Assembly: GCA_944320965.1 (NCBI GenBank) | Contig: CALUJO010000024.1 | Span: forward strand, 1 to 36,875 | DNA from: an uncultured Bacteroidaceae bacterium | GTDB taxonomy: Bacteria; Bacteroidota; Bacteroidia; Bacteroidales; Bacteroidaceae | Direction: 5' to 3' | DNA: 36,875 bases | Part shown: positions 15,861-23,650 of the stretch, one piece after another | How positions within the stretch are numbered: position 1 is the stretch's first letter | How the letters are laid out: every line of letters begins with the position of its first letter | The notes under the pieces: model-generated | The model's database searches: none | What the model was told of the DNA's origin: nothing | What the model saw: the letters and a program-made list of their open reading frames with translations, nothing else | Program-made: the position numbers and the translations under genes

Positions 15861-17021
15861 TTACTGCAAATCTGTATCAGTATATGAAAGCGGCAGCTTT
15901 CGCAAATTGTAGGTCGAGGCCATGCTTTCGCCGTATGCTCCGGCTGAGCGGATTGCAATGAAATCACCGCGATGTGTTTCGTTCAGCATGATGTCTTTGC
16001 CGAATACATCAGATGATTCGCATACAGGACCTACAACATCATAACATTTCGGTTCGTAAGGCGAAGAAATGTTTTCAATCTTGTGGTATGCCTTGTACAT
16101 TGCCGGACGAACAAGATCGTTCATGCCTGCGTCAAGAATGACAAACTCCTTGATAGGGGCACGTTTTACATAGGTTACACGGCTTATTAGTGTTCCGCAC
16201 TGTGCCACAATTGATCTTCCAAGCTCAAAATGAAGTTTCTGACGTTCATTTAGTTTGAGGTTTTGTTTGAAGACATTGAAGTATGACTTGAAATCCGGAA
16301 CCGCACCGAAATCCGGGTCGGAATAATCTATTCCCAATCCGCCTCCGACATTGATGTCGCTTATAGGCAGACCTTTGCTTTCAAATGTTTCTACAAGAGT
16401 GTTTACGGTAGATGAAAGTTTTACGAAATCTTCCATTTCCAGTATCTGTGAACCTATGTGAAGATGTATTCCCTTGAAGTTTATGTTGCCAAGAGATTTA
16501 ACTTCTTCAATAACTTCGTCAATCATGTCGATTGCTATTCCGAACTTGTTTTCTTTCTTTCCTGTAGCGATATTGTCAATTGTATGTGCCTTTATATCAG
16601 GATTGAAACGTATTGCAACATTTGCAGTGGTTTTCTTTTCGCCTGCAAGCATGTTTATTATTTCAAGTTCTTCAAAAGACTCTACATTGAAACACATTAT
16701 GTTGTGTTCAAGTGCAAGCATTATTTCTCTGTCAGTCTTTCCGACTCCGGCATATGCAATCTTGCTTGCCGGTATTCCGGCCTTTATTGCTGCTTCAATT
16801 TCTCCGCCGCTCACGCAGTCTGCACCGAATCCGCACTTGCTTATTATATCAAGAATTGCAGGATTGGCATTGGCTTTTATTGCGTAGTGAACTTCATACT
16901 GAGGGTGGCTTTTCAGCTCATCCTTTATTGTATTAAGCGTACGGCGCAAAAGGTGTGTATCATAATAATAGAATGGCGTTTCAAGTTTGTCGAATTTTTC
17001 TATCGGAAAAATATTTGCCAT
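15861..17021 (-). CDS. lysA: Diaminopimelate decarboxylase
   Basis: LysA decarboxylates meso-diaminopimelate to L-lysine with pyridoxal phosphate, the last step of lysine synthesis. The 386-residue protein is a group IV PLP decarboxylase: the cofactor lysine is Lys49 in HYAIKANANP, GGGLGIDY binds phosphate, HLHIGSQI and LGRSIVAQCG lie in the barrel, and CESSDVFGKD holds the active-site cysteine contributed across the dimer. It starts two bases after the lysC stop, so both are surely one transcript. Bacteroidetes LysA enzymes usually have this shorter length. Confidence 0.96.
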   Translation of the reverse strand: MANIFPIEKFDKLETPFYYYDTHLLRRTLNTIKDELKSHPQYEVHYAIKANANPAILDIISKCGFGADCVSGGEIEAAIKAGIPASKIAYAGVGKTDREIMLALEHNIMCFNVESFEELEIINMLAGEKKTTANVAIRFNPDIKAHTIDNIATGKKENKFGIAIDMIDEVIEEVKSLGNINFKGIHLHIGSQILEMEDFVKLSSTVNTLVETFESKGLPISDINVGGGLGIDYSDPDFGAVPDFKSYFNVFKQNLKLNERQKLHFELGRSIVAQCGTLISRVTYVKRAPIKEFVILDAGMNDLVRPAMYKAYHKIENISSPYEPKCYDVVGPVCESSDVFGKDIMLNETHRGDFIAIRSAGAYGESMASTYNLRKLPLSYTDTDLQ

Positions 17022-17023
17022 AT

Positions 17024-18343
17024 TTATTTGATATTAAAAAGTTTTTCGTTCAAGTTTTTAAGTGCCTTAACCTTGTCTTCAGCCTTTATCAGGAATGTAA
17101 TGTTGTAGCGGCTTCCGCCGTAAGAAATCATTCTTACCTGAATATCATCCATTGCATCTATGGCTTTTGCTTCGAAACCAACGTTTGCATAGTCAAGGTC
17201 TCCTACAACGCACACAGTACACAAATCGCTGTCAACTTCAACGGTTCCGTATTTTTTAAGGTCAGAAACAATCTCGTCAAGGTTCTTTGTGTTGTCAATT
17301 GACATTGAAACACCGACCTCAGAAGTAACCACAACGTCGATTGATGTGTGGTAGCTTTCGAATATTTCGAAAATCTTGCGAAGGAAACCGTGTGCAAGCA
17401 ACATACGGCTTGACTTGATTTTTATGGCTGTTATATTATCCTTAACAGCAATAGCCTTGATTTTGTTCTTTTCAGTTTCGTTTGAAATAAGAGTTCCAGG
17501 AGCTTCCGGTTCCATTGTGTTTAGCAGACGGACAGGAATGTTTGCAGATTTTGCCGGCTGAACGCATGTAGGGTGAAGAATCTTTGCACCGAAATATGCA
17601 AGTTCGGCAGCTTCGTCAAAGCTAAGATTGCGGACAGGGAAAGTCTTGTCAACCACACGAGGGTCGTTGTTGTGCAGTCCGTCAATATCAGTCCAAATCT
17701 GTATTTCATCGGCATTTATAGCAGCTCCGATAAGTGATGCGCTGTAGTCGCTGCCGCCTCTCTGAAGATTGTCTATTTCACCGTAAATGTTCTTGCAGAT
17801 ATATCCCTGTGTAATGTAAATGTCGGCTTTTCCGTACTCGTCCATTACGCGCTTCAGGTTTTCTCTGATAAATACACAGTCCGGCTCAGAGTCCTTGTCG
17901 GTACGCATATATTCAAGGGCAGGAAGAAGAATTGACTTGATGCCGCTTTCCTGCAGGTATAGGTTGAACATGTTTGTTGAGATAAGTTCGCCCTGTGCAA
18001 GGATAATTTTTTCTTCAAACAGTGTGAACATGTCTTTTGTGAAATTTCTGATATAGTCAAAAATTCCGTTTACTATCTCCCATGCCTTGTCCTTGTATTC
18101 CTGTGTAGAATATAGTTCGTCAATGTGTTTCTTGTATTTTCCGGCAAGAGTGTTTATCACGTCACTTGCTGCGCTTGTATTCTTCTTGTGAAGGTAATCT
18201 GAAATTTCAACAAGTGTGTTTGTTGTTCCTGACATTGCCGACAAAACTACAATCTTTGGTGTGTTGTCGTTTATAAGTTTTGCAACTTCTTTCATGCGTG
18301 CTGCCGAGCCGACAGACGTTCCTCCGAATTTTAGAACTTTCAT
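17024..18343 (-). CDS. lysC: Aspartate kinase (monofunctional, with ACT domains)
   Basis: Aspartokinase phosphorylates L-aspartate to aspartyl-phosphate, the first step towards lysine/DAP, threonine and methionine. The 439-residue protein has the N-terminal KFGGTSVGSAARM, substrate motif GGSDYSASLIGAAI, and FGAKILHPTCVQPA before two C-terminal ACT-type domains (about 300-439), the site of feedback by lysine in related enzymes. It is not fused to homoserine dehydrogenase. It is followed by lysA after two bases, so control here is probably geared to lysine/DAP. No lysine riboswitch is seen; the predicted leader is short. Confidence 0.95.
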   Translation of the reverse strand: MKVLKFGGTSVGSAARMKEVAKLINDNTPKIVVLSAMSGTTNTLVEISDYLHKKNTSAASDVINTLAGKYKKHIDELYSTQEYKDKAWEIVNGIFDYIRNFTKDMFTLFEEKIILAQGELISTNMFNLYLQESGIKSILLPALEYMRTDKDSEPDCVFIRENLKRVMDEYGKADIYITQGYICKNIYGEIDNLQRGGSDYSASLIGAAINADEIQIWTDIDGLHNNDPRVVDKTFPVRNLSFDEAAELAYFGAKILHPTCVQPAKSANIPVRLLNTMEPEAPGTLISNETEKNKIKAIAVKDNITAIKIKSSRMLLAHGFLRKIFEIFESYHTSIDVVVTSEVGVSMSIDNTKNLDEIVSDLKKYGTVEVDSDLCTVCVVGDLDYANVGFEAKAIDAMDDIQVRMISYGGSRYNITFLIKAEDKVKALKNLNEKLFNIK

Positions 18344-18372
18344 GTTAGTACTGATTTTATTTTAATTGAGTG

Positions 18373-18380
18373 CAAAGATA
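18373..18380 (-). promoter_or_regulatory. -7 box for lysC-lysA
   Basis: Minus-strand TATCTTTG fits TAnnTTTG and lies 30 bases upstream of the lysC ATG. The -33 element is not clear. A short leader of about 20-25 bases would follow. Confidence 0.5.
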
Positions 18381-18653
18381 CATCTTTTCTGATTAAAAAG
18401 CATTATTTTGGATTCCTTATCTTTAATGTAATAAGCTTTTTGTCAATAAATATGCCATGTAAATGTTGTATGTCTTAATATTTTGCTATATACGAAAAAA
18501 CATAAAACGTTTTTGATGTAAATCCTTAATGTTTTCTATGGAAATGTTAAGGGTTTTTGAGTAAAATGTTCAATGATTTAGGGTAAAAGACCGCCGGACA
18601 TTTCCTGATTAGAAATCAGCATGTTTAATATGTCTTCGGATTTCAATATGGAA
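18381..18653. other. AT-rich gap between miaA and lysC
   Basis: The full gap between the two minus-strand genes is 310 bases. Apart from the lysC -7 box it holds two palindromic elements: an imperfect hairpin with CCTTAA/TTAAGG arms (about 18521-18553) and a perfect CTGATT/AATCAG hairpin with a three-base loop (18605-18619). Neither has a convincing T run on the minus strand, so a miaA terminator is not certain. I see no coding potential here. Confidence 0.4.
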
Positions 18654-19556
18654 TTATTTTAAGGCCGAATCAATAAAACTGAAAATTTCTTCTTTCATAT
18701 CTGGATGAAACCATACGGTATCTGTATCCTTTTTGAACCATGTCATTTGTTTTCTGGAATATATGCGGCTGTTTTGTCTGATTTTGTCGGCAGCAAAATC
18801 CAGTGTATATTCTCCGTCAAGATATTTGAATATTTCCTTATATCCTACTGTGTTAAGGGAATTAAGGTTTCTGTATTTTTCAAGTTTTCTGACTTCATCA
18901 ACCAGTCCGTTCTCAAGCATGATGCCAACTCTCCTGTTTATCCGGTCGTAGAGCTCTTCTCGTTCGCGTTTAAGTCCTATTTTTATTATATTGAAAGGCC
19001 TTTCCTTTTTGGTTTGTGTGCGGAAGGAAGTGAATGTGCGGCCTGTCATGTAGCATACTTCAAGTGCATGCAATACTCTTTTCGGATTTTTAATATCTGC
19101 AATTGCGTAATATTCTGGGTCAAGCAGTTTCAGTTCTGCTGCAAGAGGTTCAAGTCCTTCGGCCTCATATCTTTCAAGAATAATCTGTCTTGTTTCACTA
19201 TCAATTGTCGGTATGTCATCAATTCCTTTGCATACAGCATCTATATACATCATTGACCCGCCTGTCATTACAACATTGTCATATTTTTTGAAAAGGACAT
19301 CGAGCAGTGACATTACATCTGTTTCGTATTGTGCAGCACTATAGTATTCATTGGGAGAGAGAATACCTATGAAATGATGCTTTACTCTGGCAAGCTGTGT
19401 GCTGTCCGGAGCTGCAGTACCTATAACCATATCTCTGTATATCTGTCGGGAATCAGATGATATTATTTCAGTATTGTACCTTTCGGCAACTTCAATGCTA
19501 AGGTCGGTTTTTCCTATTCCTGTAGGTCCAAGGATGACTATCAGATTCTTTGCCAT
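18654..19556 (-). CDS. miaA: tRNA dimethylallyltransferase
   Basis: MiaA transfers the dimethylallyl group to adenosine 37 of tRNAs that read codons starting with U, needed for accurate decoding. The 300-residue protein has the Walker A loop GPTGIGKTD (9-17), [18 protein letters not shown] contacting the tRNA and prenyl donor, [12 protein letters not shown] near 97 and the C-terminal [14 protein letters not shown]. Length and motifs are normal. The prenyl donor comes from the MEP pathway, to which ispE in this window belongs. It reads away from the acidic pRiA4b-like gene upstream, separated by a terminator, so it is likely transcribed on its own. Confidence 0.96.
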   Translation of the reverse strand: MAKNLIVILGPTGIGKTDLSIEVAERYNTEIISSDSRQIYRDMVIGTAAPDSTQLARVKHHFIGILSPNEYYSAAQYETDVMSLLDVLFKKYDNVVMTGGSMMYIDAVCKGIDDIPTIDSETRQIILERYEAEGLEPLAAELKLLDPEYYAIADIKNPKRVLHALEVCYMTGRTFTSFRTQTKKERPFNIIKIGLKREREELYDRINRRVGIMLENGLVDEVRKLEKYRNLNSLNTVGYKEIFKYLDGEYTLDFAADKIRQNSRIYSRKQMTWFKKDTDTVWFHPDMKEEIFSFIDSALK

Positions 19557-19641
19557 ATGTTACGGATGTGCAGTGCCTGTGTGATTTCTGTTATATAATA
19601 TGATTTTATGTTTTTGAAACCGGTTCTTATGATTCTTATAT

Positions 19642-19688
19642 AAAAAAAGAGGGTAAACGCTTTCATGACGTTGCGGAATACCCTCTTT
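19642..19688 (-). terminator. Terminator of the pRiA4b-like gene
   Basis: AAAGAGGGTA (19646-19655) pairs perfectly with TACCCTCTTT (19679-19688) over a 23-base loop. On the minus strand the hairpin is followed by seven T, placing it correctly 21 bases after the stop of the upstream gene. Confidence 0.8.
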
Positions 19689-19709
19689 GTATTATTGGTT
19701 GTTTAGTGC

Positions 19710-20255
19710 TTATCTCTCGTCATCATAAGGGTTGCCTTCGGACATTGTGAATCCTTCTTCGTCAAAGTCTTCCATATCAAAATCTTCGTCTCCGTAGAAA
19801 TTTTCGTCAAGATCAAGATTCTGGTCTATTTTAGCCATTTCGTCAAAGTCGATTGTCTGCTTTGGGGCATCTCCTTCTTTTCTTACGCATTTGGCGTTTT
19901 CAAGACTTTTACCTGTGATGATTTCACTCAATTCAATAAAGAAACATCTTTCTGTAAGAGGGTCGAATATATAAATCATTCTTTGTTTCTCCTCATCAAG
20001 GAATTCGTCAAGTTTTGTTCTGTCCATAACCCAACTGTCCTCTTCGGAATTAGTATCCATTTCCTCAAGTGTTATTTCAGTTTCCTTTTCCCAGTTGTCA
20101 TCGCAGATAAAGAATGATGTCATCTGGTCATCATTGTATTTGACAGATTTCAGGATTGCTTTGTGCAAATCATAAAATGTCGCTTCTGAATCAATCTGTA
20201 TTTCTCTGACAAAGTCGTCAACTTCATTAGATATAATAGTAAATCTGTAAACCAT
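19710..20255 (-). CDS. Plasmid pRiA4b ORF-3-like family protein
   Basis: A 181-residue protein whose first 110 residues match the pRiA4b ORF-3-like / IS1096 TnpR-passenger family (PF07929): the start YRFTIISNEVDDFVREI, then EATFYDLHKAILKSV, and a later YIFDPLTERCFFIEL. The last 45 residues are strongly acidic (many Asp and Glu), probably disordered. Despite the family name no transposon is next to it, and homologues of this acidic form are ordinary chromosomal genes in Bacteroidales. Its biochemical role is unknown. It is divergent from the polysaccharide locus, with 281 bases between the starts, and ends before its own terminator in front of miaA. Confidence 0.8.
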   Translation of the reverse strand: MVYRFTIISNEVDDFVREIQIDSEATFYDLHKAILKSVKYNDDQMTSFFICDDNWEKETEITLEEMDTNSEEDSWVMDRTKLDEFLDEEKQRMIYIFDPLTERCFFIELSEIITGKSLENAKCVRKEGDAPKQTIDFDEMAKIDQNLDLDENFYGDEDFDMEDFDEEGFTMSEGNPYDDER

Positions 20256-20435
20256 ATCTGTTTTTGCTTTAATTTTAATTTGAGTGTAAAAGTAGTAAAA
20301 ATATTATTTGCAAAAAGTTTTGCAGTATAAAAATCTTGTTGCGCCTGATAAATCTTTAACCGTTAGTAATAACATTTGTTGTCTGGTGTTAAAATAGTCG
20401 TGCTTCGAATGCAATATAATATCATAATATACGTT

Positions 20436-20510
20436 TATATTGTTGTACGCGTTGCACATCTAGGCAATATTGTGCAAGGATAAATTGGTTGGTATGCATA
20501 TATTGTTGTA
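20436..20510 (+). repeat. 12-base direct repeat at the polysaccharide promoter
   Basis: TATATTGTTGTA occurs at 20436-20447 and again at 20499-20510. The start-to-start distance is 63 bases, close to six turns of B-DNA, and the second copy runs into the -7 box. This layout would suit a regulator binding twice on the same face, but AT-rich sequence can also produce such a match by chance. Confidence 0.55.
20452..20477. repeat. Inverted repeat TTGCACA / TGTGCAA
   Basis: Perfect 7-base arms at 20452-20458 and 20471-20477 with a 12-base spacer lie just upstream of the predicted -33 region. The form is that of an operator for a dimeric regulator. No regulator gene is in the locus. Confidence 0.5.
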
Positions 20511-20516
20511 TATTTG
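20485..20516 (+). promoter_or_regulatory. Promoter of the polysaccharide locus
   Basis: TATATTTG (20509-20516) is an exact -7 match. TTGG at 20485 or 20489 may serve as the -33 element, with spacings of 21 or 17 bases, neither ideal. Transcription would begin near 20523, which leaves almost no leader for an ATG at 20525 and supports 20537 as the first start codon. Confidence 0.6.
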
Positions 20517-20536
20517 CAAAGGAAATGGAAATACTT

Positions 20537-21346
20537 ATGAAATTTAATTTTAATTTATTGATTGTGATTGTGGTTGCTGCATTGCTTGGTTCTTGTGGCG
20601 CTACTAAAAACAAAGTGTCTTATTTTCAAGACATGACTGCTGATAACAACTTATTGGAAGGAGTTGAAAGTAATTATGAGGTGAAAATTACAAGTGATGA
20701 TTTGCTTGCTATTTCGGTATCAAGTATTGACCCGAACGCCATAGCTATATTCAATTTGCCTGCAACAACATTTCTTCAGCCTGGAGTTGATGAAATTTAT
20801 GCTACACCGGTGCTTCAGTCTTATCTTGTAGACTCTGAAGGCTGTATAAACTTTCCTGTTTTAGGAAAACTTCATGTAGCTGGAATGACAAGAAACAGCC
20901 TTGCAGATTATTTGAAAAAGCAGATAGCACAATATGCAAAAGACCCTATCATTAGTGTAAATATAATGAACTTCAAGGTTTCTGTATTAGGGGAAGTTAT
21001 GCGTCCCGGAACAATACAGATAACAAATGAAAGAATAAGTATACTTGACGCTATAAGTATGGCGGGTGATTTGACTATTAATGGTATGCGTGACAGGGTA
21101 ACACTTATCAGAGATGAAAATGGAAAGAAAACATATCATGTTTTTGATTTGACTTCATCTGAGATTTTCAAATCTCCATATTTCTATCTCAAACAGAATG
21201 ATATTATATATGTTGAGCCGAACAAGGCACGCCGAAGCAATGCCAATTATAGTCAATCAGCTCAGTTCAATATTTCTGTCGCATCAACAGTAGTGAGTGC
21301 AATTTCTGTGTTGGCATCATTGTGCATAGCATTATTTGTTAAATAA
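20537..21346 (+). CDS. Polysaccharide export outer-membrane lipoprotein (Wza/OPX family)
   Basis: Outer-membrane export protein for capsule or exopolysaccharide, 269 residues. I chose the ATG at 20537 over earlier in-frame ATGs (20489, 20525) because it gives a proper lipoprotein signal: basic start, hydrophobic core and lipobox LGSC with Cys20. A Poly_export domain follows (KITSDDLLAISVSS), then an SLBB domain (SVLGEVMRPGTIQI, ISMAGDLTINGMRDRVTLIR) and a C-terminal hydrophobic helix (last 20 residues, ending LFVK) that would insert in the outer membrane. The protein is short like other Bacteroidetes members that work with a separate Wzc-type partner, which is encoded 19 bases downstream. It heads the locus. 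Confidence 0.93.
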   Translation: MKFNFNLLIVIVVAALLGSCGATKNKVSYFQDMTADNNLLEGVESNYEVKITSDDLLAISVSSIDPNAIAIFNLPATTFLQPGVDEIYATPVLQSYLVDSEGCINFPVLGKLHVAGMTRNSLADYLKKQIAQYAKDPIISVNIMNFKVSVLGEVMRPGTIQITNERISILDAISMAGDLTINGMRDRVTLIRDENGKKTYHVFDLTSSEIFKSPYFYLKQNDIIYVEPNKARRSNANYSQSAQFNISVASTVVSAISVLASLCIALFVK

Positions 21347-21365
21347 AAGTTGTAATAGTTTTATT

Positions 21366-23636
21366 ATGGAGTCATTTAAGCAGTCGGAGTTTCTAACTCT
21401 AATGAAAATATATTTGAAGAATTGGAAATTGTTTGTCCTTTCGTTTATCGTATGTGTAGGTCTGGCAGGGGCATATATGTTGATTAAAAATCCTGAATTC
21501 AAGATAGCAGCAAATATTCTTATTAAGGAAGATTCAAAGTCTGGAGGAATGTCTGGAATGGCATCTCAAATGATGAAAGGAATGGCTTTTGGTGATATGT
21601 TGAGTGTTGGTGGTAGTGCTGTTGATGATGAGGTTGAAGTTATAAGTTCTTATTCCATAATATATAAGGCTGTTAAGGAACTTGGACTTAATGCCCAATA
21701 TACTGAAGGGCTTATAAAGAAAACCAAATATTATAATAATTCACCATTGGTGCTTGAACCTATAAGCCCAGAAATGGCTGACACTTTCAAATATCATGTA
21801 AAGTTTAAAGTTAAGGTGAACAAGCAACAACAGGCGAGTGTAAAGGCTTATTATAAAAGGACTAAAATAGCCGAAGTAAAATCTGCTTTCCCAGTGAAAA
21901 TACCTACAATATATGGAGATTTTGTTATTGATAAAACGAATTTCTATAAGAAGAATGAAAAATTAAATCTGGAAATATTTTTTGCTGGATATTCAGGCTT
22001 TACACAAAATTTGATGAAAGAACTTAATATTGATATTGCCAGCAAGAAGGCTAATGTAATAAACCTTGAATATGAAGATGAATTACCGAATAGAGGTATT
22101 GATCTGCTTAACAGTATAATCAAGCATTATAATGATTATGGTATAGAAGAGAAAAATATTACTGCAAATAGAACAGCAAAATTCCTTCAGCAGAGAATAG
22201 ATTTGATGGAAGGTAATTTAAAGGATATTGAACGTACTGTTGAGAAATATAAAGAAGATAATAATCTTACTGATATAGAAAGTGAGGCAAAAATTATTTT
22301 GGATAAATCCAGCAATTTCAAGGAACAGTTGATTAAGACAGAGACAAATTTTGCTGTAATATCAATGATTGAAGACTTTTTGAAAGATCCAGCTAATAGG
22401 TATGCTGTTGTTCCTATGAGTCTTGGTATCGATGAAAAATCTGCGATAGAATCTCTCCTTGCTTATAATAATTTGTTAATGGAACGTTTGAAGCTATTGC
22501 GCTCAACTAATCCAGGTAACCCTATAATTGAGACAATGAATGAACAGGTTGACGCAATGCGCGAAAGCGTAATAGTGACAATCCAAAGTATTAAACGTGG
22601 TATAGAGTATGCTCGTAATGATTTGAAAATGCAGGAAGAGACTTTTATGAACCGCATAAAAGGCATGCCAAAGCAGGAACGTGAATATATTGAAATTAAG
22701 CGTCAGCAGGAAATTAAGCAGGCACTATATCTTTATCTTTTGCAACAGCAGGAAGAAAATGCATTGAAGCTTGCACAGGCAAATCCGAAAGCTCAAATTA
22801 TTGATGAAGCTTTTATGTATAATATTCCTGTAAAACCGATGAAAAAGCTTATAGCCTTGGCTGCATTGTTCTTTGCTGTTCTGTTGCCTGTATTGTACCT
22901 TTATTTAAGGAAAATGTTTGCTACTAAATTTGCAGACAAAACGTCTATAGGGGATACGGATTTGAATGTTTCAAACGAACTTCATTCTGCTGGCAATAAA
23001 ATTCTGTTCTCAGGTAATACAAATCTAGCTGACGAGGATATGAGAAACCTGAGAGCTACAATTTTTCGTATGCTTGACAATAATATTCAAGGAAAGTCTT
23101 TGCTTGTAACCTCAATAAAAAACGGTGAGGGGAAGAGTTTCGTCGCGATGAACCTTGCATTGTCAATAGCAAAACTAGGCAAAAAAGTACTTATTGTAGA
23201 TACAGACTTACGTACGGATGAAGGATCCTTGTCTTCAAATTCCAATCTGTTTGCAATTCATGAAGAAGGCGTATGCGATGTTATAAACGGAAATAAAAAC
23301 TTGAATTCTGTAATTATCAGAAGTAATGTTGATGATAATTTGTTTATACTTCCTTCTGGTAGGAACAGTGAAAGTGCTTCAGAAATATTATTGAGCAAAC
23401 GCTTCAGTGAAATAATAGATGAAGTAAAACACACATATGATTTTGTAATTTTCGATTCTGTGCATCTTTATGATTATTCAGATACAATGGCCTTGTTTAC
23501 TGTACCTGACGCTGTCGTTTTTGTTACAAGAGCCAATTATAGTGATAAACAATCATTTGGATATATTGAATCACTTGTTTCTGAAAACAGTATCTCTAAA
23601 TATACATGTATTGTGAATGATGTTAAATCTGAATAA
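21366..23636 (+). CDS. Wzc-like polysaccharide co-polymerase / BY-kinase without tyrosine tail
   Basis: Inner-membrane protein that controls chain length and couples polymerisation to export. The start at 21366 is preferred to 21336 because it avoids overlap with the upstream gene and begins with the usual short cytoplasmic segment. Of 756 residues, the N-terminus has a Wzz domain with a first membrane helix (about 20-40), a long periplasmic coiled coil (about 265-470), a second helix after PVKPMKK, and a cytoplasmic ATPase domain: Walker A NGEGKS with Lys590, Walker A' VLIVDTDLR with Asp612 and Asp614, and Walker B FVIFDS with Asp697. Oddities: the usual proline before GEGKS is Asn, the DxxP motif after Walker B is changed to SVH, and the C-terminus ends at KSE without the Tyr-rich cluster. 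Autokinase activity is therefore doubtful. Confidence 0.92.
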   Translation: MESFKQSEFLTLMKIYLKNWKLFVLSFIVCVGLAGAYMLIKNPEFKIAANILIKEDSKSGGMSGMASQMMKGMAFGDMLSVGGSAVDDEVEVISSYSIIYKAVKELGLNAQYTEGLIKKTKYYNNSPLVLEPISPEMADTFKYHVKFKVKVNKQQQASVKAYYKRTKIAEVKSAFPVKIPTIYGDFVIDKTNFYKKNEKLNLEIFFAGYSGFTQNLMKELNIDIASKKANVINLEYEDELPNRGIDLLNSIIKHYNDYGIEEKNITANRTAKFLQQRIDLMEGNLKDIERTVEKYKEDNNLTDIESEAKIILDKSSNFKEQLIKTETNFAVISMIEDFLKDPANRYAVVPMSLGIDEKSAIESLLAYNNLLMERLKLLRSTNPGNPIIETMNEQVDAMRESVIVTIQSIKRGIEYARNDLKMQEETFMNRIKGMPKQEREYIEIKRQQEIKQALYLYLLQQQEENALKLAQANPKAQIIDEAFMYNIPVKPMKKLIALAALFFAVLLPVLYLYLRKMFATKFADKTSIGDTDLNVSNELHSAGNKILFSGNTNLADEDMRNLRATIFRMLDNNIQGKSLLVTSIKNGEGKSFVAMNLALSIAKLGKKVLIVDTDLRTDEGSLSSNSNLFAIHEEGVCDVINGNKNLNSVIIRSNVDDNLFILPSGRNSESASEILLSKRFSEIIDEVKHTYDFVIFDSVHLYDYSDTMALFTVPDAVVFVTRANYSDKQSFGYIESLVSENSISKYTCIVNDVKSE

Positions 23637-23650
23637 TACAATATTCCTGA

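Noticed and set aside
16458..17108. 216-residue plus-strand open frame opposite lysA
   Set aside because: Antisense shadow of lysA; composition (many Cys, Phe, Tyr) is typical of reverse-strand frames in AT-rich genes.
18344..18400. Lysine riboswitch in front of lysC
   Set aside because: The predicted leader is only about 20-25 bases and none of the conserved L-box elements is visible.
18521..18553. CCTTAA/TTAAGG hairpin as terminator of miaA
   Set aside because: It is imperfect, about 100 bases after the stop and its T run lies on the plus strand, opposite to the direction of miaA.
20489..20536. Upstream in-frame ATGs for the export lipoprotein gene (20489, 20525)
   Set aside because: The first lies upstream of the -7 box and the second almost at the predicted transcription start; both would hide the lipoprotein signal peptide that begins at 20537.
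20256..20536. Invertible (phase-variable) capsule promoter
   Set aside because: Only 7-base inverted repeats are present on the upstream side, with no matching long repeats flanking the promoter and no nearby invertase.
21336..21365. Earlier ATG of the Wzc-like gene overlapping the export lipoprotein gene
   Set aside because: It adds ten residues without family similarity; the start at 21366 gives the usual N-terminus.
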